DNA from: Candidatus Uhrbacteria bacterium
Lineage (GTDB): Bacteria > Patescibacteriota > Patescibacteriia > 2-12-FULL-60-25
Assembly: GCA_014728435.1 (NCBI GenBank)
Contig: WJLP01000019.1
Location: forward strand, 1-5,769
Direction: 5' to 3'
Length of the DNA stretch: 5,769 bases
Part shown: positions 1 through 5,100 of the stretch, piece after piece
Position numbering within the stretch: position 1 is the first letter of the stretch
How the letters are laid out: the number at the start of each line of letters is the position of its first letter
The notes under the pieces: model-generated
What the model was told of the DNA's origin: nothing
Seen by the model: the letters and a program-made list of their open reading frames with translations, nothing else
The model's database searches: none
Translations under genes and position numbers: made by a program

Positions 1-2
1 AT

Positions 3-971
3 ACCGAGCACATCATCGAGTTGCCTGCATTGGGCTTTGGCAACGGTTCATGGCTGTGCGGCTTATCTGCACGCGTCAAAGAAGCTGATGTGGTGCATTT
101 GCATTATCCTTATTACGGAACCGCGGAACACATCGCGCGCCTGCGCAAAAAGGGCCGCATCAAGCGCTTGGCCATGACTTTGCATATGGATGCCACGGCA
201 AACGGAATACGCGGCGCTTTTTTCAAGTTACACCGTAAATACATCCAACCTCAAACTCTGTCCGCGGCCGATCATATCTTCATCTCTTCGCTCGATTATG
301 CGCAAAACTCATCTTTTGCAAAATGCTTGCGCACCAATGAAAATAAAATTACCGAACTTCCCTTCGGCGTGGATACTGACTGTTATTGCCTGGGTGCCCC
401 CAACCGTTCTCGCTTCAACATGCCCGCCGGTTGCTTGGTAGTCGGTACGGTAAGCGTTCAAGACAAAGCGCACCAATTTAAAGGCATTGATCTTCTCATC
501 AAAGCCATGGCCGACTTACCTAAACACATGCATCTGCTTTTGGTGGGAGACGGTAACATGCGCGCCCAGTATAAAGCTCTGGCGATTCAAATGCATGTCG
601 CGGACCGTGTGCACTTTACCGGTCGTTTAAGCTCCGAAGAATTGCTTTGCGCCTACCGTACGATGGACGTTTTTGCTTTTCCCAGCATAAACGGCGCCGA
701 AGCTTTTGGCTTGGCATTGCTTGAGGCCATGTCCTGCGGTAATCCGGTTGTGGCCAGCGACTTGCCCGGTGTGCGCAAAGTGGCTGAAGGCGGCGGCTTG
801 CTGGTTCAACCCAATAATCCGCAAGATTTAATCGCGGCCCTCACTCGGCTGGCAAACGATCCGGAACTACGCCGCCGCTTGGGCGAGGCCGCGCGCGCCA
901 AAGCGGTTAAATACAACTGGGACAACCACGTCGAGGGGCTGATCCGCACCTACCAACAATTATGCGCATAG
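3..971 (+). CDS. Glycosyltransferase family 4 (GT-B fold), 5'-truncated by window edge
   Basis: Probable retaining sugar transferase that moves a sugar from a nucleotide-sugar donor to a membrane glycolipid or polysaccharide intermediate at the inner membrane face. The reading frame is open to position 3, giving TEHIIE before the TTG at 21. That TTG is therefore probably an internal leucine, and the true start and roughly the first 60-70 residues lie outside the window. Counting from the TTG codon: the N-terminal acceptor-domain remnant carries DVVHLHYPYYG (23-33); PFGVD (114-118) is the usual interdomain motif; FKGIDLLIKAM (153-163) opens the C-terminal nucleotide-sugar domain; LLLVGDG follows (172-178); the family E-x7-E pair is E227 and E235 within EAFGLALLE. 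The stop TAG overlaps the start of the next glycosyltransferase by 10 bases, which implies one operon. The usual G-R of the 'VGR' strand motif reads VGT (141-143), so the phosphate-binding arginine is not at its normal place. Donor and acceptor cannot be deduced. Family assignment is secure; pathway is inferred. Confidence 0.93.
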   Translation, partial: TEHIIELPALGFGNGSWLCGLSARVKEADVVHLHYPYYGTAEHIARLRKKGRIKRLAMTLHMDATANGIRGAFFKLHRKYIQPQTLSAADHIFISSLDYAQNSSFAKCLRTNENKITELPFGVDTDCYCLGAPNRSRFNMPAGCLVVGTVSVQDKAHQFKGIDLLIKAMADLPKHMHLLLVGDGNMRAQYKALAIQMHVADRVHFTGRLSSEELLCAYRTMDVFAFPSINGAEAFGLALLEAMSCGNPVVASDLPGVRKVAEGGGLLVQPNNPQDLIAALTRLANDPELRRRLGEAARAKAVKYNWDNHVEGLIRTYQQLCA

Positions 972-2089
972 CGGTACTTACCAACTCATACCCGCCCGAC
1001 GCGCGCGGCGGCTCCGGGCAAATTGCAAAGCTTCAGGTTGATTGGCTGACGGCTCAAGGCCATGAAGTTTGCATCTGGGTTCCAGAGCCTTTTTCTGCTC
1101 CTGAAAATAATCAGTCGCAAGCTTTTAAATGCCAAACATCAATTCCTTTTGCGAACCTAAGCCGGCATAATCTTTTTTCAAGATTAATATTTCATTTCGA
1201 AGACCTCGCCCCAAACGCAGAGGTCGCGGAATCAATCCGCAAATTTCAACCCGATGTTTTACTTACGCACAACCTTACCGGGTGCGGATGGGGAACTCCG
1301 AAGGTTTTGCGCCAAGCCGGCATTCGTTGGATTCACATCCTTCACGATGTGCAGATGGTTGAACCCTCCGGCCAAATTCAAGCCCACGAATCGCTTCCGG
1401 CTCTGCGTCGCTTGTGGCGCGGCTTCTGGTCGCGTAAACGCGCCAAGGCTCTCGGAGCGCCGGATGTCGCGGTCTCACCCTCGCGGTGGCTGCTCGATTT
1501 TCATCGCAAAAACAATCTTTTTCAAACAACCGAAACTAAAACGATTCCCAATCCGACCAATCTTGCAAACAGCGAACATCGAACCGTAAACAACGAGCCG
1601 CGAACAATTTTATACGTTGGCCGAGTCTCAAAAGACAAGGGGGTAGAAGTCTTGATTAAAGCTTGGAAAAAATTACAATCCAAGTCCCGTTTGGTAATCG
1701 TTGGAGATGGTCCTTATCTTGAATCAATTATAGAGCTCAAAGATCCATCAATTGAATGTCTTGGGGCATTGGAACATCCAAAAGTCGCGGAGCAGTACAA
1801 ACGAGCCTCGCTGCTTGTCTTCCCGTCGCTACTCATGGAAAACCAGCCAACGGTCCTTATCGAAGCCATGTCCCACGGCCTGAATATCATCGCCTCAGAT
1901 ATCGGTGGAGTGGGGGAATTGCTCGGTGGTTACGGTACACTCATTCCTCCGGACAGCGTCGCAAAGCTTTCTCAAGCAATCTCCGAGCAAATAGACAAAA
2001 AACCCGACCTAGTTCTAGGTCGGGCAATTCTGAGCAATCATGAAATTAATAAAGTTATGGAGAGTTATCAAAAAAACTTTTACAAATAA
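962..2089 (+). CDS. Glycosyltransferase family 4 (GT-B fold)
   Basis: Second GT4 enzyme, 375 residues, the usual full length for the family. The N-terminal Rossmann half starts MRIAVLTNSYPP with the glycine-rich acceptor loop RGGSGQ (15-20), followed by HNLTGCGWG (103-111), LHDVQMVEPSG (127-137) and VSPSRWLLDFH (171-181). A short polar linker (about 202-215) is encoded by a degenerate 7-base repeat. The C-terminal half has VGRVSKDKG (219-227) with R221 and K226 in the usual donor-phosphate positions, VIVGDGP (245-251), the catalytic-type E293-x7-E301 in ENQPTVLIEAM, and SDIGGVGELL (312-321). The ATG at 962 is chosen because it begins the conserved first beta strand; it lies inside the end of the upstream gene (overlap 962-971) and no Shine-Dalgarno sequence precedes it, so translational coupling is likely. 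The last 30 codons contain a perfect inverted repeat that reads as a terminator for the convergent gene. Role inferred: a later sugar addition in the same surface glycan as the upstream enzyme. Confidence 0.94.
   Translation: MRIAVLTNSYPPDARGGSGQIAKLQVDWLTAQGHEVCIWVPEPFSAPENNQSQAFKCQTSIPFANLSRHNLFSRLIFHFEDLAPNAEVAESIRKFQPDVLLTHNLTGCGWGTPKVLRQAGIRWIHILHDVQMVEPSGQIQAHESLPALRRLWRGFWSRKRAKALGAPDVAVSPSRWLLDFHRKNNLFQTTETKTIPNPTNLANSEHRTVNNEPRTILYVGRVSKDKGVEVLIKAWKKLQSKSRLVIVGDGPYLESIIELKDPSIECLGALEHPKVAEQYKRASLLVFPSLLMENQPTVLIEAMSHGLNIIASDIGGVGELLGGYGTLIPPDSVAKLSQAISEQIDKKPDLVLGRAILSNHEINKVMESYQKNFYK
1564..1605 (+). repeat. Degenerate 7-bp tandem repeat inside glycosyltransferase linker
   Basis: Six consecutive heptamers can be laid out without gaps: TGCAAAC, AGCGAAC, ATCGAAC, CGTAAAC, AACGAGC, CGCGAAC. 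The last base is C and the fifth base A in all six, and the consensus is roughly NGCGAAC. The array is 42 bases (14 codons), so it keeps the reading frame. It encodes polar residues (NSEHRTVNNEPRT) exactly at the hinge between the two GT-B domains, where length variation is tolerated. It is short and degenerate, so chance is possible. Confidence 0.45.
1997..2024 (-). terminator. Intrinsic terminator for the leftward membrane-protein gene, embedded in convergent CDS
   Basis: On the minus strand a perfect 10-base inverted repeat, CCCGACCTAG / CTAGGTCGGG (arms 2003-2012 and 2015-2024), is followed at once by TTTTTT (2002-1997). As folded RNA it gives at least a 9-bp GC-rich stem with a 4-base loop plus a U tract, the classic rho-independent form. 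It lies about 100 bases past the stop codon of the leftward gene. On the plus strand the hairpin is followed by CAATTC, with no U tract, so it should not end rightward transcription. It is located inside the last 30 codons of the rightward glycosyltransferase. Confidence 0.8.
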
Positions 2090-2125
2090 TTTTATACGAA
2101 GAGGGCGAACTATGTACGAATTTGG

Positions 2126-4237
2126 TTATTTCGCAAAATCAAATTTATAAATCATAATCTTGCCGTCTTCTATGTTCCATTCCTCTTCGGCTATTTCCGA
2201 AATTTGCTCCACCAGCTTATCAGCCTCCCACCAATAATCATTCACAACAACGTAAACCAAGTTTGTCTTACCCAGCCTGCTTGCCTCGCGCACGGTTTCT
2301 ATCGACGGATCCTCATAAGTCATTTTTAGATAAATCTCATACAAGGGGCCGCCCGTGGGTATCGGATAAAAGAAAATATTGTCGGTTGTATAGCGCTTAA
2401 ATCCGAATTCGTTAACCGCGGCCGCCGAAACAGCTTGATTCGCCAAAACCGTATAATTACGACCGCCGGCCTCATCATCAATCCATCTTACGGCTTGGAT
2501 CTCCGCTCTTCCCGTGCTCCAACCGCGGCTGGGTTCAACGCTGTCATGCCTCGGTAATGCGTTATGTGCATTGGCCGCGCCCACGGCTCCCAAAAAAAGC
2601 AATGTAATCAGGGTCGCGATCGGTATGCTTACACGTACCTTGTCCAGCAAATAACTTAGCGCCGGAATACCGGCAATAACCAAAATCATGATACCCAAAA
2701 CCAGCAAACGATTGGCATAATCACCCCGCTCATACTGAATTAAAAAAGAAAAGTTACCCGCATGCTCCAGTAGTCCGGCCGCGAAGATCATCGAACCCGC
2801 GCCGATTAAAAACATTGCCGAGCGGCGTTTCATCTTAAGCGGCAGGAAGAATGCGGATACGGCAAGCAGTAAGCCTATCGCCGGAATCGAAACTTTTATT
2901 AAAGATGAAAAAGCGGGCCATAAAACATATTTATTGCCCAGCCATGGGATTAAAGCGGTAAATGATCCGGCCCAATTGGAAAATTCGGTTATATGTGAAA
3001 AGTCCCAATTAATACTCATTCCGGGAATGAAATAACTGCCCAAGAAAAACACCGCCGGTATCGCTAGCCCGCAGAGAGCCGCCAAGATATACGAAAAAAC
3101 TTTGGCGCCTATTGCCGCGGAGCGCCGCGTCATTAAAGCGATCGCAAACAATAATAACGGGATGCCGGCCAGAGGATGTATGGCAACACTCCAAATTCCC
3201 AGCCATATCGGCCCGGTAATGCGGATATGTTTTTCCACCGAACCGATTGCCAATATTACGGCAGATAAACCTACAACGGCGGCTAAGCCTTGCGGCGTGG
3301 GCGCCACAAGCATTGCTAGCGGGAGCAGAGCCAATACAAGCGCGCTATAATGGTCCGGGCTGAATCGTTGGTAAGCTAACGCGATACTGCTTGGCAATAT
3401 CAAAGTCGCCGCCGTGGGCACTATCCATTTGCTGATAAGAGCGATCGGAAGATCAAACAAGCGCGCCAGCCAAGTGGTTAGCACGTATTGGCCCATGTAA
3501 TAATACGGTTTTGGGTCCAGTGTTCCCGTATCCATCAGAATCTTCTCTCCGGCAATATGTAAAAAACCGTCAAAACCATATCCGATTACATACACAATCG
3601 GCGCAATCGAAAGTGTTGCCCCCAGCGCCAGCATTGCATGCAGGGTCGTAAATACAATGGATCTTACTGTCATTGCCGAAAGCGCGGCTCCCGCCCAAAG
3701 TAACGCTATGGCCGGCAACACTCCCGCGTCTAAAAGCGGCCATGGAGTCCTGATCGCGTCTAGCGTCCTCGCGTTTACGGCTGAAACAATAACAAAAGCA
3801 AAAGCCGCCAGCGCCGCCGTCGAAAGTAGAACCGCGAAAATAATTCTTTTCCTGTCCCAATCCAGCCGTTTTGGTAAAGATGGAGCCGAAGTGAGTAATA
3901 TGGTTTCCGCCGTTACTCCGGATAAATGCGACGCGGCGATGGCTATGGAAATCGACCAAGCATCCGACAAACTCCCCAGCGGCGCGCCCATATAAAACCA
4001 AATAACTTGAGCCACGCTCTGCACCGCTAAAAATAATACCAATCCGAGCGGGACCGTTACCAGCCAAAACCGCTTTGGAAAGACATTTTTACCAAACACA
4101 TAAGCATGAAAAAGAATGGCAAAAGTCCAGATAAAAGGCATGATGGAATTAAAAATTTCCAAGCCCCAGTATTCCATGCCCAAAATGAGTATTATAAATA
4201 TTATACCCGCAATGGCGTCTAACGTTCTTTCTCCCAT
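2126..4237 (-). CDS. Large polytopic membrane protein, GT-C glycosyltransferase-like, family not recognised
   Basis: 703 residues. By eye there are about 15 hydrophobic segments: near 8-22, 32-50, 58-82, 95-110, 132-153, 170-188, 195-219, 270-290, 296-313, 316-333, 343-366, 378-402, 448-466, 473-490, 511-530 and 537-556 (one or two may not span). A long loop at 220-260 reads GFDGFLHIAGEKILMDTG followed by TLDPKPYYYMGQY. Its D223-x3-H227-x3-E231 pattern, then a G and aromatic tyrosines, resembles the first large loop of GT-C enzymes (PMT/ArnT/STT3 type), which use lipid-linked sugar donors. HPLAGIP (354-360) is a further short motif of that style. Residues about 557-703 form a soluble, probably extracytoplasmic domain. 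The ATG at 4237 is preferred because it faces a near-consensus -10 element and precedes the first membrane segment; no Shine-Dalgarno is seen. Function is inferred: transfer or handling of lipid-carried sugar. Alternatives are an O-antigen ligase/polymerase or a transporter. The reading frame is certain, the role is not. Confidence 0.85.
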   Translation of the reverse strand: MGERTLDAIAGIIFIILILGMEYWGLEIFNSIMPFIWTFAILFHAYVFGKNVFPKRFWLVTVPLGLVLFLAVQSVAQVIWFYMGAPLGSLSDAWSISIAIAASHLSGVTAETILLTSAPSLPKRLDWDRKRIIFAVLLSTAALAAFAFVIVSAVNARTLDAIRTPWPLLDAGVLPAIALLWAGAALSAMTVRSIVFTTLHAMLALGATLSIAPIVYVIGYGFDGFLHIAGEKILMDTGTLDPKPYYYMGQYVLTTWLARLFDLPIALISKWIVPTAATLILPSSIALAYQRFSPDHYSALVLALLPLAMLVAPTPQGLAAVVGLSAVILAIGSVEKHIRITGPIWLGIWSVAIHPLAGIPLLLFAIALMTRRSAAIGAKVFSYILAALCGLAIPAVFFLGSYFIPGMSINWDFSHITEFSNWAGSFTALIPWLGNKYVLWPAFSSLIKVSIPAIGLLLAVSAFFLPLKMKRRSAMFLIGAGSMIFAAGLLEHAGNFSFLIQYERGDYANRLLVLGIMILVIAGIPALSYLLDKVRVSIPIATLITLLFLGAVGAANAHNALPRHDSVEPSRGWSTGRAEIQAVRWIDDEAGGRNYTVLANQAVSAAAVNEFGFKRYTTDNIFFYPIPTGGPLYEIYLKMTYEDPSIETVREASRLGKTNLVYVVVNDYWWEADKLVEQISEIAEEEWNIEDGKIMIYKFDFAK

Positions 4238-4280
4238 ATTGTCTGCGGATATGGTAGCATATTAACACAACCTATGGGAT
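4231..4280. promoter_or_regulatory. Dyad-symmetric divergent promoter between membrane protein and phosphatidyltransferase genes
   Basis: The 36-base gap holds the inverted repeat ATATG-GTAG-CATAT (4249-4262). Read rightward it gives TATGGT (4250-4255) and leftward TATGCT (4261-4256), each a fair -10 hexamer. Start sites about 7 bases downstream would give leaders of about 12 bases on both sides. The repeat centre (4255.5) coincides exactly with the midpoint between the two ATG codons (4237 and 4274), and the starts themselves are inverted copies (TCCCAT 4232-4237, ATGGGA 4274-4279). No good -35 hexamer is visible on either side. Promoter activity is inferred; the symmetry is directly visible. 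Confidence 0.5.
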
Positions 4281-4876
4281 GGCTGACTGATCGTAAATTC
4301 ATGACCAACGACACGGTCGTGCTTTATAAACAAGACAAAATCTTGGCCAAAATTCTATTACCTGTAATTCCCAACTGGATCTTGCCTAATCACATAACAA
4401 TATTGCGTTTACTGCTGACTCCCTTAAACGTTTATTTTGTACTAACTGAAAACTGGGTCATATTACTGCCTCTGTTTGCGTTCACCGCCTTTACGGATAT
4501 GATAGACGGCGCGCTGGCCCGCGTTCGCAAGCAAATAACACTTTGGGGAGCCATCCTTGACCCGGCCGCCGATAAACTGCTCGTGGCATCCGTGGCCGGA
4601 ATTTTCATTGTACGCAACGTATCACCCTTGCTGGCTTTTACCATTATCTTTCTTGAGTTTTTAATCGTGCTTGGCGCTTATTCTCGCCGCCGCCGCGGTG
4701 AATACATCAGCGCCAACGGTTCGGGTAAAATTAAATTTGTTTTACAATCGCTCGGCTTGGGCTTTATGCTTTTGGGCGCGCTCCTCGGCATACCGGCCGT
4801 AACACATATCGGCACAGCACTCATGATCGTCTCATTGCCCTTCGCCGTCACATCACTCCTAACCTACGGGCTGTAA
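4274..4876 (+). CDS. CDP-alcohol phosphatidyltransferase, PgsA-like
   Basis: Integral membrane enzyme of phospholipid synthesis that joins the phosphatidyl group of CDP-diacylglycerol to an alcohol, releasing CMP. 200 residues, typical for the family. The signature D-x2-DG-x2-AR-x8-G-x3-D-x3-D is complete: D75, D78, G79, A82, R83, G92, D96, D100, which bind metal and the CDP moiety. About six membrane segments are visible (41-57, 61-76, 101-113, 117-136, 153-176, 181-200). PNHITILRLLLTP (38-50) is the usual opening helix, and GKIKFVLQ (151-158) resembles the GKIKT-x-LQ stretch of phosphatidylglycerophosphate synthases, so glycerol-3-phosphate is the likeliest acceptor; inositol-phosphate or other alcohols cannot be excluded. 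The ATG at 4274 has no Shine-Dalgarno but fits the divergent promoter. A second ATG at 4301 would shorten the protein by 9 residues and is also possible. Transcribed away from the membrane-protein gene and probably a single-gene unit. Confidence 0.95.
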   Translation: MGWLTDRKFMTNDTVVLYKQDKILAKILLPVIPNWILPNHITILRLLLTPLNVYFVLTENWVILLPLFAFTAFTDMIDGALARVRKQITLWGAILDPAADKLLVASVAGIFIVRNVSPLLAFTIIFLEFLIVLGAYSRRRRGEYISANGSGKIKFVLQSLGLGFMLLGALLGIPAVTHIGTALMIVSLPFAVTSLLTYGL

Positions 4877-4908
4877 CTAATCTCCAATACACTTCGCAGG
4901 GGCAAACT

Positions 4909-5046
4909 TTGTATTCGCCCGCGCTCTTATTACTGAGTTTTATTCTTGTGAGAACAAAGGCCATAACGTTTATAACGAGTCTAAATATCAAGTCCCCTGA
5001 TAAGGCAAAGCTCAGCTTAGCTGTGGGATTTAGTGGTTTGAGTTAA
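4909..5046 (+). CDS. Candidate small ORF, 45 residues, hydrophobic N-terminus
   Basis: Weak candidate. A TTG start at 4909 is preceded by AGGGG (4898-4902) at a reasonable Shine-Dalgarno distance, and the frame stays open for 45 codons to TAA at 5044-5046. The product begins with a hydrophobic stretch (YSPALLLLSFILV, residues 2-14) followed by a basic part rich in Ser and Lys, ending FSGLS. It could be a small membrane peptide. Against it: the frame is also open upstream into the phosphatidyltransferase gene, the minus strand is open in the same spacer, the start codon is weak, and no family is recognised. It overlaps the stem-loop at 4990-5031, which may be the real content of this spacer. 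Confidence 0.2.
   Translation: MYSPALLLLSFILVRTKAITFITSLNIKSPDKAKLSLAVGFSGLS
4990..5031 (+). other. Two-tier stem-loop in spacer, possible structured RNA or palindromic element
   Basis: Outer stem AAGTCCC (4990-4996) pairs with GGGATTT (5025-5031), seven pairs including one G-U. Inner stem GCAAAGC (5005-5011) pairs with GCTTAGC (5015-5021), with one A-A mismatch and a TCA loop. They are separated by an asymmetric internal loop of 8 bases on one side and 3 on the other. It sits in the 224-base gap between the phosphatidyltransferase and lipoprotein genes. It could be part of a small RNA, an mRNA 3' end, or a solitary REP/IS200-like palindrome; nothing in the window decides this. Confidence 0.35.
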
Positions 5047-5077
5047 AAAAAATACCCTCGAGAATAGTCTCGAGGGT
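5045..5077 (-). terminator. Intrinsic terminator of the lipoprotein gene
   Basis: On the minus strand a perfect stem ACCCTCGAGA / TCTCGAGGGT (arms 5068-5077 and 5054-5063, 10 pairs) with a 4-base loop is followed by A and then eight T residues (5052-5045). It begins about 23 bases after the lipoprotein stop codon at 5101. On the plus strand the same hairpin is followed only by TTTG, so it may act weakly as a bidirectional terminator for the phosphatidyltransferase side. Confidence 0.9.
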
Positions 5078-5100
5078 TTGAGTCTGAATGTACGGCAATG

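Noticed and set aside
21..23. TTG at 21 as the true start of the first glycosyltransferase
   Set aside because: The frame continues upstream to the window edge, and the protein would lack the start of its N-terminal Rossmann domain. The gene is better read as cut by the window.
3570..4067. 165-codon minus-strand and 112-codon plus-strand (3657-3995) frames inside the membrane-protein gene
   Set aside because: Both lie in other frames of a long, clearly membrane-spanning coding sequence and show no domain or start signal of their own.
4848..4964. 38-codon minus-strand ORF with a CPC motif spanning the end of the phosphatidyltransferase and the spacer
   Set aside because: It runs antisense into a well-supported gene, has no ribosome site or promoter seen, and no family is recognised. 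Open frames of this length are expected by chance.
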